DNA of 64,000 nt from contig JANCRA010000017.1 of NCBI GenBank assembly GCA_024362935.1, forward strand, positions 20,882,501 through 20,946,500, in the 5' to 3' direction. Below, in pieces: positions 9,845 to 20,439 of this stretch. A model generated the notes under the pieces. The model worked only from the letters and a program-made list of their open reading frames with translations. It made no database searches and was not told where the DNA came from. This stretch comes from Setophaga petechia (taxonomy: Eukaryota > Chordata > Aves > Passeriformes > Parulidae). Made by a program: the position numbers and the translations under genes. Numbering within the stretch: position 1 is the first letter of the stretch; the number at the start of each line of letters is the position of its first letter.

Positions 9845-9958
9845 CTGCAGCTGGCAGCTCTGAAGCCATCACAGCAGGGCTGAGCCCCGTGCAGCCCCAG
9901 CGTGCCTGTGAAGGAGCTTGGCCTGGAGCTGCCTTGGCTCCTGCACCCTCAGGAGATG
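9845..9958 (-). other. Candidate exon (114 bp)
   Basis: On the minus strand, GCCTGCTCCTCTCCCCTCCAG is a strong 3' splice signal. The 114 bp end GCTGCAG before GTAACC. One frame is open for 37 codons, starting SPEGAGAKAAPGQ and ending ASELPAA, needing one base before and leaving one after. Alanine- and proline-rich composition is typical of translated avian GC-rich noncoding DNA, which lowers confidence. Confidence 0.25.
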
Positions 9959-10112
9959 CTGGAGGGGAGAGGAGCAGGCTGCCAGGGCAGAGAGACACCC
10001 CAGCAGTGAGTGCTCAGCAACCACAACACGAATTCAGGGATGAAATGACATTGCTGCATCCAGGGCTGGATTTCTAGGAAACCACCACCTGCCATGGGCT
10101 GTGGGCAGGCAG

Positions 10113-10372
10113 GAGCTTCCCGGGCAAAGCCCTCCCTTCAGCCTTGCTAAACCAGGCACCCTTCCTGGGCAAAGCTCTCCCTGCAGCCTTGCTAAACCAG
10201 GCACCCTTCCTGGGCAAAGCCCTCCCTGCAGCCTTGCTAAGCCAGACACCCTTCCTGGGCAAAGCTCTCCCTGCAGCCTTGCTAAGCCAGGCACCCTTCC
10301 TGGGCAAAGCCCTCCCTGCAGCCTTGCTAAGCCAGGCACCTTTCCTGAGCAAAGCTCTCCCTGCAGCCTTGC
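10113..10372. repeat. Minisatellite, 45-bp unit, about six copies
   Basis: The unit includes CCTTGCTAAACCAGGCACCC and TTCCTGGGCAAAGC; 45 bp is 15 codons, so both strands stay open. Copies differ by AAAC/AAGC and CTCTCC/CCCTCC. It runs almost directly into the pentanucleotide tract. Confidence 0.95.
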
Positions 10373-10388
10373 TGACCCTTCCTGGGCT

Positions 10389-10582
10389 GGAGAGGAGAGG
10401 AGAGGAGAGGAGAGGAGAGGAGAGGAGAGGAGAGGAGAGGAGAGGAGAGGAGAGGAGAGGAGAGGAGAGGAGAGGAGAGGAGAGGAGAGGAGAGGAGAGG
10501 AGAGGAGAGGAGAGGAGAGGAGAGGAGAGGAGAGGAGAGGAGAGGAGAGGAGAGGAGAGGAGAGGAGAGGAGAGGAGAGGAG
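10389..10582 (+). repeat. (GGAGA)n pentanucleotide tract, about 39 copies
   Basis: Uninterrupted GGAGA repeat for about 194 bp with no substitutions seen. The strand is all purine, so it is a mirror-repeat tract able in principle to form triplex (H-DNA). Perfect purity suggests recent expansion or an active slippage locus. Confidence 0.97.
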
Positions 10583-10836
10583 GCTCGCACAGCCTGGGCT
10601 ATGGACAGTGAGTGAGGCTGTGCCTGGAGGAGCTGGGATTGTGCTCTGGGCTGGGAATGGCTCAGCAGGGAAGGCCTGGCTGCAGTCTGTGGCTGCAGTC
10701 GCTGAACAAAGGATGGTTAAAATCCAGCAGTGTCACTGGAGCACATCGGGCACAGTGCCCACAGTGCCCCTCAGCCCGGGTGCAGAGCCCTGGTGGGGCT
10801 GGCAGCCCCAGCCCCTCAGCAGGCTCTGGGTGCCCT

Positions 10837-11140
10837 GTGAGCCCTGCACACTGTGGGCGATGGGCACTGTACCCATTCCTGTGAGCCCTGCACAGTGTGA
10901 ATGATGGGCACTGTGCCCATTCCTGTGAGCCCCGCACAGTGTGGGCAATGGGCACTGTACCCATTCCTGTGAGCCCTGCACACTGTGGGCGATGGGCACT
11001 GTACCCATTCCTGTGAGCCCTGCACAGTGTGAATGATGGGCACTGTACCCATTCCTGTGAGCCCTGCACAGTGTGAATGATGGGCACTGTGCCCATTCCT
11101 GTGAGCCCCGCACAGTGTGGGCAATGGGCACCGTGCCCAG
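10837..11140. repeat. Minisatellite, 44-bp unit, about seven copies
   Basis: Units begin GTGAGCCCTGCACA and end ACCCATTCCT; the internal segment alternates between GTGGGCGATGG and GTGAATGATGG forms. Starts at 10837 and 10881 fix the period. Open frames on both strands follow the repeat. Confidence 0.95.
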
Positions 11141-11254
11141 TGCCAGGCTGTGCCCACAGGACGGGCGTGCAGGGCTCTGTGACCGTGGGGTCACACTGGA
11201 GGCTCTGCAGGGCCAGTGCAGCCCCTGCCCACCCCCAGTCAGCAATGTCAGGCC

Positions 11255-11455
11255 CGGGCACAGTTTGCTGATCCAAGACCCCTCCAAGGCCTGGGCACAG
11301 TTTGCTGATCCAAGACCCCTCCATGGCCTGGGCACAGTTTGCTGATCCAAGACCCCTCCAAGGCCTGGGCACAGTTTGCTGATCCAAGACCCCTCCAAGG
11401 CCTGGGCACAGTTTGCTGATCCAAGACCCCTCCAAGGCCTGGGCACAGTTTGCTG
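11255..11455. repeat. Minisatellite, 37-bp unit, about 5.5 copies
   Basis: Units contain CACAGTTTGCTGATCCAAGA and CCCCTCCAAGGCC, with starts at 11261 and 11298. Copies are nearly identical (one has ATGG for AAGG), so homogenisation is recent. Confidence 0.95.
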
Positions 11456-13157
11456 GTGCCAAGACAAGCAGAGTCCCCCCGGGCAGCAGCTCAGCCCTCT
11501 GCCTGCCTCAGCACGGGTTAGACCCAGCCTAGCTGCTAAAGGGAACTGGAAAATTCACCTGCTCAGCTCTGCCCAGCCCAGCCAAGCCTGAATCTGCCTT
11601 CATGCACGACAAGCCCTGCTAGCTGAGCCGTGATATTTATGTAAAAGAGCCATAAATAACTGAAGTTTTTCTTAGTTTTGCTATTAAAAGGAGGGGAAAA
11701 TTCACAAAGCACTGATGTGATACAGTGCTAAAACCCAGAAAACCACGAGGTCAATTAAAGCAATGCAAGCTCAGGAGTTTGTGAGCTGGTCAGTGCAGGG
11801 GAGCAGGGACAGCTGTAAAACAATTTCTGCTTGGGGGACTGCCCACCCAAACACTGTGACTGTTCAGGGAGAGCAACTACACAGCACACAGGAACCACTC
11901 TCACCTCTCAGTTAAGCATGAGGGCACCAGCCAAACTCATGGTTTGCCAAGCCTGAACTGGGAAAAATAATAAAATAAAAGCCAGTTTCTTAATACATGC
12001 CAAGAGAAGGATGAAAAAAAGAAGGCATTTCAATCATTATATAGACACATCCATTTCTTCCTACTCAGACAGGACTCCTCTAGTTTTGTTCTAGACCTAA
12101 TTAGATTTTAAATGAGATTCCAGCACCTCTAATAGCTTATTCTGATTGTTCTTTTTATATCATGCAGGCACTGAATATTCATTGTGTTCATATGATTAAG
12201 TACCAAATCAATAGATATGACTAGTGGACCTGTTAGAATTCATGCTTTGCTTTATAAATAAAAAGAAAGAAGTCCTATCTGATGTAGAGTTCAGCCTCCC
12301 TCTTTGAAGAGTGGCTGTGACTGACATGGCTGGTGATCACAAAGAAAATGGGGGAGAATGAGTAATTTAATGAAACTGCTGAATTTAGGATTAAAGTAAC
12401 CAAAAGGGACTGTTACAACATGGGATGAGTTTCCAAGGCTTCATGGGGGAAAAAGAACAATGTGGCTTGGAACAAAGCAAAGGGTCCCTAAAGCAGCAAG
12501 GCCTGGGGTCTGTGCCCTGGAGATGGGCAGCAGGGAGGAAGGACACGGCTGCCAGGGCCCAGGCCAGCTGTGCTGAGGGAAAACAAGTCAGCAGAGAAAA
12601 GAGAAAAAGAGTTTCACCAAGCACAGATCACACTAAGGCAAAGCAAAGCTCCCCTGCCTTCCAGGGACAGGAGTCCCGGCCAGCCAGGGGAGCAGGGACA
12701 CCCTGGGCACTGCAGGAGGGGCCCCACTGCTCTGACCCTGCCCAGCCCCTGCCCTCCAGGACTGGTCAGGAGGAAATTGTCTCATGTTTGCACAATGCCC
12801 TGCAGAGGCTGGACCTGATCTACAAATCAGATCGTTACAGCATGACTCACCACACAGGGATAAATGCAATTTAGGGTGGCTTGATTGCAAAAATCAAATT
12901 AACATAAGCACTCTGGGTTTTTATTGAATGCCAAAGGACATTCCAGCATCAAGGGAAACATGGCACAGGGAATCTTGTCAGACACACACTTTAAATCACC
13001 TGCACAAAGTGAACCAAAATCTTGTTGCAAACCTGCGAGGAGGATTGATGCAGCCTAAAATGAGATAGGTGCCCCAGAGGGAAGGTTCTGGAATGTTTTT
13101 CATTACTGCACCAGTAGTGATGTAAATGCTGTGAGTCAGCACTCCCCAGAGCCCCCC
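11456..13157. other. Unique DNA, no gene confirmed
   Basis: A 1.7-kb stretch, AT-rich from 11640 to 12420 and then GC-richer. It holds the candidate exon at 13000-13054 and an exon-like but stop-containing segment at 11905-11957 (see rejected). No transposon is recognised. Confidence 0.5.
13000..13054 (-). other. Candidate exon (55 bp)
   Basis: On the minus strand, GGCACCTATCTCATTTTAG precedes 55 bp ending TTTGTGCAG before GTGATTT. Two frames are open: AASILLAGLQQDFGSLCA plus one base, in phase with 9845-9958, and LHQSSSQVCNKILVHFVQ ending in phase 0. It is the most 5' member of the minus-strand series; no further upstream member was found. Confidence 0.2.
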
Positions 13158-13435
13158 GTGCTGGCACTGCCTGGCACAGAGCCCGTGGTGAGCATGGCAC
13201 TGCCTGGCACAGAGCCCCTGGTGAGAGAGCTCAGGCTCCCAAACTCCTGCCTGGGGCAGGGAACGTGCTGCCCCTGGTTCAGGTGTTCCTGCTGCTGCTG
13301 GAGAGGCATCCCTGGCCAGGACACGGGATGGGACAGGCTGGGCAGGCTGGGAGAGCCCTGGACACCCTGGGAGAGCCCTGGGCACCCAGGGAGCCCCACT
13401 GGGCACCCTGGGAGCCCCACTGGACACCATGGCAG
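13158..13435. repeat. Short imperfect duplications
   Basis: A 35-bp block (CACTGCCTGGCACAGAGCCC then GTGGTGAGC or CTGGTGAGA) occurs twice at 13165-13222. A separate run of GGGAGAGCCCTGG/GGGAGCCCCACTGG modules of about 20-22 bp spans 13350-13435. Both look like incipient minisatellites. Confidence 0.7.
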
Positions 13436-13631
13436 AGCTCCTGAGCTGGCTGTAGACCACAGAACTGAACAGCCTGAGTCACCCACAGCCATAGTGAGCT
13501 CAGGAGCCGAGCTGAGGGGGTGCCTGCCCTACTCAAGACCACCAAGGCACCTGCAGGGGCTACAGGACCCCCTCGAGCCCATGGCCAGCGCTCCTCCTGC
13601 AGCCCCTTCCCCTGCGCCTCGCTGCACAGAG

Positions 13632-14315
13632 CCACAGCCCCTCACCCCCTGACCCACAGCCCCTCACCCCCTGACCCACAGCCCCTCACCCCCTGACCCA
13701 CAGCCCCTCACCCCCTGACCCACAGCCCCTCACTGCCTGACCCACAGCCCCTCACTGCCTGACCCACAGCCCCTCACCCCCTGACCCACAGCCCCTCACC
13801 CCCTGACCCACAGCCCCTCACTGCCTGACCCACAGCCCCTCTGCCTGACCCACAGCCCCTCACTGCCTGACCCACAGCCCCTGACCCCCTGACCCACAGC
13901 CCCTCACCGCCTGACCCACAGCCCCTCACCCCCTGACCCACAGCCCCTCTGCCTGACCCACAGCCCCTGACCCCCTGACCCACAGCCCCTCTGCCTGACC
14001 CACAGCCCCTCACCCCCTGACCCACAGCCCCTCACCCCCTGACCCACAGCCCCTCTGCCTGACCCACAGCCCCTCACCCCCTGACCCACAGCCCCTCTGC
14101 CTGACCCACAGCCCCTCACCCCCTGACCCACAGCCCCTCACTGCCTGACCCACAGCCCCTCACTGCCTGACCCACAGCCCCTCACCCCCTGACCCACAGC
14201 CCCTCTGCACAGAGCCACAGCCCCTCACCCCCTGACCCACAGCCCCTCTGCCTGACCCACAGCCCCTCACCCCCCTGACCCACAGCCCCTCACCCCCTGA
14301 CCCACAGCCCCTCTG
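13632..14315. repeat. Minisatellite, 22-bp (and 20-bp) unit, about 32 copies
   Basis: The unit alternates CCCACAGCCCCTCACCCC plus CTGA with a shorter form CCCACAGCCCCTCTGCCTGA. Two aberrant units near 14200 carry GCACAGAG. The plus strand is strongly C-rich. Glycine-rich minus-strand frames are artefacts. Confidence 0.97.
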
Positions 14316-15731
14316 CCCAGAGCTGCCTCAGCGACCCTTCCTGTGCTTTTCCCACGGCTCCCGTGTGGATTTCCTCAGCCTGTCCAGCCCTGCTGTGTCT
14401 CTGTCTGACCCTAACCCATTTCTGGGCTGCCCCCAAGGGCACGGCCTCCCCAGAGGGGTTGGTCAGAGCAGGCCCAGGGCAGCCCTGGCACTGTGCCGCT
14501 GCCAGGGCAGGGCTGGGGCTCGGCCAGTGCCCGCTGCTGGTGCCCCGGGGCAGGAGAGGGCCCAGCCCGAGCCCCCTCTGCCTCCCCTCCCTCCGCAGCC
14601 CGTTCAGCTCGGCCGAACAGGGCCTGCTCCAGCACCAAGGAAAACCTTCCTGCTCCGGCCGAACCTGGCACCCCAGCAGCACGGTAATCACACAGCAAAC
14701 CTGCTGCACCTCCCACTGAGCCTCTATTTCTGGAAAATGCTTAGCCTGGTTGCTTAATTCCCTGTCTTCCAGACAACTTAGAGTGTGAAATTATAACCAC
14801 ACAAGGTGCTTTTAACCAGAGATCCACGCTGTGCCTCACTGTAGATGGTGAAAACCAGTGCAATTTCATTTTCTCCTCACTCTGTATCAGTGGAGAATCT
14901 GGCCTGTTAATATTATGTTAAATTATGCTTTCATCAGCTTTTAACTTTCCTGCCATATTCAAGTTGCTCCTGCTGTTAAACACTTTGGGGATGCTGATAC
15001 CACCAGGCTCCTGTGAGTCACCTCTTCTGCAAGGAGTGAAAATGGGAAATCAGAGGGGGAAGAACAGCAAGGAGAGAGTGAGGGGTGGAGAAGGACAGGG
15101 GGAGAGGTGACAACTCTGTCGGGATAAAATACCAAACAAAAAAAGAAAATTGCACTGCCAGCTACCCTAAGAAAAGTTAAGCAAGAGAGACTGAGGTCAG
15201 ATTAGATACTGTTCATCTTTCTTCTGACTTCTGCTAAATTCAACATGGTCTGATTATCACTTCAGACAACAAAACTACTAAACACATTGAACCTCAGGAC
15301 AATGGAGCACCTGACACACTTGTATCTTTGTGGGTGAAAAAATTTCCTTTTAAGTCTGCCAGGGTTTTCTAATTACACCTCCCAAACCTGTCACTTGAAT
15401 GTTTAGGGAAATTATCCCTTTAAAGCAGGAGTTTGTATTTGCAGAAAGGGCTGAGTTTGTTCCCAGCAGCTCTGATATTTGCCAGGGTAAAGTTTAATGG
15501 CATTATGTGTTGAACAAGGAGCACCTTCCTGCCTCTGCGTGTGCTGGTTATCAATGGGATGTCTCAGGAGCCGTTTGTCTCTGCTGCTCTGTTCCAGAGG
15601 GTTCTCCTGAAAAGCTGCCTGGGGTCCCCAGCCCTGCTGCTGCTGGCAGCTCCTCACCCAGCCCAGGTGCAGCCCTTGGGACAGCAGCCCCACGTCCAGG
15701 GGCTCCCAGAGCCAGCCCGGGCTGCAGCTGC
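14316..15731. other. Unique DNA, no gene seen
   Basis: GC-rich to about 14700 and AT-rich after. Overlapping open frames of about 100-139 codons at 14290-14757 occur on both strands and have no recognisable content. No transposon is seen. Confidence 0.5.
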
Positions 15732-16023
15732 TGTGGGCACTGCTGGTCTGGAATGTTCCATCTGCCCCAGTGTGCCCCAGCACAGAGCCCAGAGCAGCCG
15801 GCAGGGCTGGGGCTGCAGGAGCAGCAGCGCTGGGGCTGCAGGAGTGCTGGGGCTGCAGGAGCAGCAGGGCTGGGGCTGCAGGAGTGCTGGGGCTGCAGGA
15901 GCAGCAGGGCTGGGGCTGCAGGAGTGCTGGGGCTGCAGGAGCAGCAGGGAGCCCTGCCAGCCTCCCCAGGGAGCCCAGGAGCTGCTGGGGCAGATGGAAC
16001 GTTCCAGACCAGCAGTGCCCACA
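15732..16023. repeat. Inverted repeat (39-bp arms) enclosing a minisatellite
   Basis: The left arm, 15732-15770, and the right arm, 15985-16023, are reverse complements over 39 bases with one difference (T versus C). Arm core sequences are TCTGGAATGTTCCATC and GATGGAACGTTCCAGA. The 214-bp loop contains the 15797-15955 tandem array. A folded transcript would form a long hairpin. Confidence 0.93.
15797..15955. repeat. Minisatellite, 40-bp unit, about four copies
   Basis: Alternating GGCTGCAGGAGTGCTGG and GGCTGCAGGAGCAGCAGGG modules with overall period 40 (for example 15841 and 15881). Each module is itself a diverged copy of a shorter unit of about 20 bp. Confidence 0.93.
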
Positions 16024-18415
16024 GTGTCCCCATGTCCCAGCACTGGGCACACCTTTCTGCAGAGAGCAGCAGCAAGCCCCAGCCTCACCTGCAGCAGGTG
16101 AGAGCAGCACCAGGGCCCAGCAGAGCTGCTCAGGCTCCCTCGGCAGCCATGGGGGAGGCAGGGGCTGCATGCCCCCCAGAATTGCTGATTTATGCCTGCA
16201 GTGCCAAGGAAACGAGACTTTGACTGAAGCTGGGCAGGATGAGTCCCAGCCCAACTCCCAGTGCATCCCTGCTGGAGCAGGGCAGCTTTTGAACTCGGCT
16301 TGGCTGCTGCCCTGCACGAGAGAGTGAAGAGGGCAGAAAGCACAGTGAGCAGAGTGACAGCTCCCACATGGCTGCTTTATCCTCCTGACCTTTCCTTCCT
16401 GGAAATCCTCTTCTGGGGCTGCAGGACAGCCTGGCTGTGAGCCATGCCCAGAAATAGGGCACTTATCTCTGCAGGGCTGCTCTCACCTCCTCTGGAGGGG
16501 CCTGGGGCCAGCACAGCTATTCCCTCTGCATAGGCAACTTTGCTTATCAGAGTCAGGCTTTGCTCTAAGAAGTCCTGGAAATTCCATTTCAATTTGATTT
16601 AGATATTGTGCTTTCTCCTTTCTGACTGTGAGAAGTTTGATGGGGGTTGTGGTGGTGCCTCTTCTGCCCACCTGAGTTGTGGAGGAAAAGAAATAACCCC
16701 GTGTACACAAACAGGGCACTCCCTCTCCTGCTGCTGGGGTTTGCAGCAGGGCAGAGCACGGGGTGTGGGTGCCAGCTGCTCCCCTGCTCCACTTCTGCTC
16801 CCACACTTCCAGTCCTGCTCTTGGGCTAAATCCCCATCTTCCCTTTGCTTCCCTGCGTGGAGGGACAGAAGAGATTGCCTCTGTCCTCCCCTCACCTCCT
16901 GCTCTGCTGGGCACTGCCAGGGCAGCAGAGGGGCTGCACACTGCCTCTCCACTCACCTCGTGCCCATGCTGCTCCCAAAAACTGCTTGTTGGGTTTTTTC
17001 ACTCTCAGTGGCTGCACTGAGTCTCAGAAATCACTCTCTGCTCATTTGGTGGATTTGTGTCTGTGCTGGGGTTACAAATTAAATCCCTGCTCTGTGACCA
17101 CACTACACTACACAAGCAGTAATACAGTAACTACTGTGAGAGTGCTTTCCTCTGACATGTGAAATTAATTTATTTATTGGTGGAAATCAAAACAAACCAC
17201 TTTGAAGTGGAAATATTATTGTGCCCTTTACATTTTACTTTGATGAAACCTACAATACTATTCCTGCTAACCATCTGCTTAAATCTTAATTAAATGGTGT
17301 TGCCACATGAAAAACAATCACCTCATCCTCTATAATACAAGGTTTTGTAACTGTTCCAAACCAGAAATACTAAGCTTTAAAAGTTATGCCTCCTCTAACA
17401 CCAGGACTTGCTGGGGTTGTAAATTACTTCTAATTTTATTTGAGGAAGCACAAGTTGTAATGACTCCTCATGTGTTTGTTAGAAAACAAAGAGATCTGTG
17501 GCAAAGAGATCTGCAAATATCAATTGCTTTTTCCTTGATAAGTGAGTGATTTCAAATTATTATATATTTTTTTAAGTCTCAGCAGAAGTGATACTCCACA
17601 ACCAGACCAGTTCCTTTAGCTTTTCCCAAATGTCATTCTTGACCCCATCCAGTGGCTAAAGGAGAAAGAGCCTGGAAATTTGCATCCCAAGGGACAATGA
17701 CTGCTCCCAGTCCTCTCACTTCACCTGCTCAGGCAGCTTCCACAAGGACTCAGATCTTTAGGGACTTCCCCAGCACAGAAAACATTCTGGATAACTGAAA
17801 ATAGGCTTCCAGTCTCTGTGGCTGGAAGTAATTTGATACTCAGCCTCTTCTTCAGAAGCTGCAGCATAGAAATTTGAAGAAACATTAAAGACAGGACTTA
17901 CTGATTTTAATGGTTTTGACTCCAGGTTTTATCTGCTTTTCTGAAAGAACCCCCAGGCAGAAAGGTTATTCCTTTATTCCATGGGAGCAGAAACAACATA
18001 TCATTACCCTTCCTTCCATTTGTTTCCTGGAAATAATTTATGCCAGTGAGTCACCCCCTGTGAGCTTAATATAAACACACAATTTGCCACATGGCCTTTT
18101 CCAAACAAAACTCAACTTTGTGCAACAACAAATCTGAAATACATTCTTGTCTCTCTAAAAAAGCCCCTGATTTTCTGAAGCCAAGCTAAAGTTATCTCTA
18201 TTTGTCCTCCTCCTCTTGCAGGATTCTCACTGGAGGCTAAGCTGAGAATTTGGAGTCAAACTCTGCTCTCAGGTACACCCACCTAGAAACAGCCCACCAC
18301 AGCCTCGGGCTGCTTGCTGGACAAAGCAGCAGGGCCATGGAGGGAACACGTGCTGGGCTCCTGGCTCTGGGGACACTGCTGGGACAGCCCTGTGTGTCAG
18401 CTGGGCTGGGAGCAG
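16024..18415. other. Unique DNA, no gene seen
   Basis: About 2.4 kb. GC-moderate with overlapping short open frames to 17100, then AT-rich (17160-17600 and 17900-18250). No tandem array, transposon or exon pair was found. The AT-rich part would be worth testing for conserved noncoding elements. Confidence 0.5.
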
Positions 18416-18488
18416 GGCACAGCAGCACCTGGGCACAGCAGCACCTGGGCACAGCAGCACCTGGGCACAGCAGCACCTGGGCACAGCA
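18416..18488. repeat. Minisatellite, 16-bp unit, 4.5 copies
   Basis: The unit CAGCAGCACCTGGGCA is repeated without change. Its first and last copies run into unique sequence. Confidence 0.95.
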
Positions 18489-19013
18489 CCAGTGCCACAG
18501 ATTGTCCTGCTGGACACCCCTGCTCTGCCCACCAGCAGCCAAACCCGAGGGCTTCTCCTCTAAACAGAAGCAGTTCTGTGGCATTTCCTGAAGGATGCTG
18601 AGATAAACCTTGCAATAAATAAACCTCCACCTAGAGCACAGCTGCAGGGAGAGGTCCCTGACAGCTGCATTTGTGCTGCTTCTGCAGCAGTGAGGGGATC
18701 AAGGAGGAGACCTCCCCCTCTCAGCTGCTCTGGGGGTGCTGTGTGCAGCCCAGAAATCTCACAGCAGCATCAGGAGGGAGTAAAGCATGGCCACATCCCC
18801 AGAACTCCTCTCCACGTGCACAGGAAGCAATGCCTCCCTCGAGGAAGAGCCATCGGCCAGTGATTGCCTCCAAGCCAGACTGGAAACCAAGTTCAGGCAA
18901 AGGAGGCTGTCCAGTGCCTGAGCTCCCCAGGGTCCCACAGAACTGATGTATTGGATCCCACAGAACTGCTCCCCTCCCGTTCCAGGATGGCTCTAGCCCT
19001 GCACGTCCTCTAC

Positions 19014-19089
19014 CTGCTGCTCTCTGAGGTGGCACAGGCACAGCCTGGAGAGCAGAGTGAGCTCTTCTGCACTCAGCTGTACACGAAGG
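19014..19089. repeat. Left copy of a 75-bp direct duplication flanking an array
   Basis: This block, containing GGCACAGGCACAGCCTGGAG and TGCACTCAGCTGTACACG, recurs at about 19549-19623 with only a few differences. The pair brackets the 39/42-bp array, so array and flanks appear to have arisen by duplication of one local segment. Confidence 0.9.
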
Positions 19090-19092
19090 CTC

Positions 19093-19553
19093 TCCTCCTT
19101 TCCCTGCTGCTCTGGTCCCACAGACCTGCTCCCCTCCTTTCCCTGCTGCTGCTCTGATCCCTCAGACCTGCTCCCCTCCTTTCCCTGCTGCTCTGGTCCC
19201 ACAGACCTGCTCCCCTCCTTTCCCTGCTGCTGCTCTGGTCCCACAGACCTGCTCCCCTCCTTTCCCTGCTGCTCTGGTCCCACAGACCTGCTCCCCTCCT
19301 TTCCCTGCTGCTCTGGTCCCACAGACCTGCTCCCCTCCTTTCCCTGCTGCTGCTCTGATCCCTCAGACCTGCTCCCCTCCTTTCCCTGCTGCTCTGGTCC
19401 CACAGACCTGCTCCCCTCCTTTCCCTGCTGCTGCTCTGGTCCCACAGACCTGCTCCCCTCCTTTCCCTGCTGCTCTGGTCCCACAGACCTGCTCCCCTCC
19501 TTTCCCTGCTGCTGCTCTGATCCCTCAGACCTGCTCCCCTCCTTTCCCTGCTG
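19093..19553. repeat. Minisatellite, 39/42-bp unit, about 11.5 copies
   Basis: The unit contains CTCCTTTCCCTGCTGCTCTG and CCCACAGACCTGCTC. The 42-bp form has one extra GCT, and a subclass reads GATCCCTCAGACC. The two length classes are interspersed, suggesting exchange between units. The plus strand is pyrimidine-rich. Related motifs just upstream (18935-18985) look like ancestral half-units. Confidence 0.95.
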
Positions 19554-19623
19554 CTCTCTGGGGTGGCACAGGCACAGCCTGGAGAGCAGAGTGAGCTTTC
19601 CTGCACTCAGCTGTACACGGAGG
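19549..19623. repeat. Right copy of the 75-bp direct duplication
   Basis: Matches 19014-19089 closely (CTCTGGGGTGG for CTCTGAGGTGG, GAGCTTTCC for GAGCTCTTC, ACACGG for ACACGA). Confidence 0.9.
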
Positions 19624-20439
19624 TGGAAGCTTGCACCCAGCACGACAATGTGCATGCTAAATTCCCCACACCACCAAGCTGTTTGATGAGAACTGGACCT
19701 GCTGCCAGCAGTGGCAATATAAAGCCATCTTAGTCACTGAAATCACACGGGCAGGCTCAGATCCTCACACTGAGCCAAGCAATGATGGCTTGGAGCACAC
19801 AATAGAAGCCACACTTTGCCTCCTGAAATGGATTCGTTTTCTTCCTGGATTAAGTCAGTACCCAGAACGTGTGCCACTGTCGCAGGCAAAGTCCAACTCA
19901 TAACAACAAAGTGGTCACCTAGTAACACAGAATCATACTGTAACCCTGCTTTAAAGTGTTTTTTTCTGAATGGAACAGCTACAGTTGAGCCTCCAGAAAA
20001 TACAATGTTTTCTCGCTACAATGCCCTGGAATCACTGAGCCGAGCTCAGCCTTTATTGATATTCCAATCCCATGCACAGCAGCCTGTTCGAGCTGGGCTG
20101 GCACAAATTTTGAAGTGTCGTGGCTGAGCCAGGCTGGGGACAAACACCCATTGCCCCCGGAGCTGCTGTGACAGCCGGGCAGCCACAGTGCTGCCTCAGC
20201 TCTCCCTGCCAGCAATGCTGATCTCTCAACCTCGGTGCTACATGGAATATATAGAAATAAAAGAAAAACATACTGGTGTTTACAGAAAACCCTCTCCTCA
20301 AGGCATTGCTGAAACATTCAGACTCGAAGGACACTTTTGGGTCTACGAAGAGCAAGGGGAAAACGCATTTGTCACCATCTTCCATAAAGTAACCACCAAC
20401 CTCAAAGGCACCACCTTCAGCAGGTGGCAGAGCCGTGCC
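19624..20439. other. Unique DNA, no gene seen
   Basis: Mixed composition. Around 20220-20440 both strands carry open frames (plus: YIEIKEKHTGVYRKPSPQG; minus: VGGYFMEDGDKCVFPLLFVD) without recognisable domains. This lies immediately left of the CpG-rich segment. Confidence 0.5.

Larger units (their letters stand above)
7171..10112. other. Mostly unique AT-rich DNA holding candidate exons
   Basis: About 2.9 kb without tandem arrays or recognisable transposons. It holds four splice-bounded segments, listed separately or rejected (7610-7660, 8005-8086, 9175-9228, 9845-9958). There are an 11-12 base T run at about 7482-7492, GC-rich patches at 8900-9060 and 9840-9990, and long AT-rich stretches (8400-8800). 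Confidence 0.5.

Noticed and set aside
11905..11957. Exon-like 53-bp segment with an excellent acceptor (minus)
   Set aside because: All three frames contain a stop codon, so it cannot be an internal coding exon. A noncoding exon remains possible but unsupported.
13632..14315. CRISPR-like regular repeats
   Set aside because: Units are head-to-tail without unique spacers, and the window is vertebrate.
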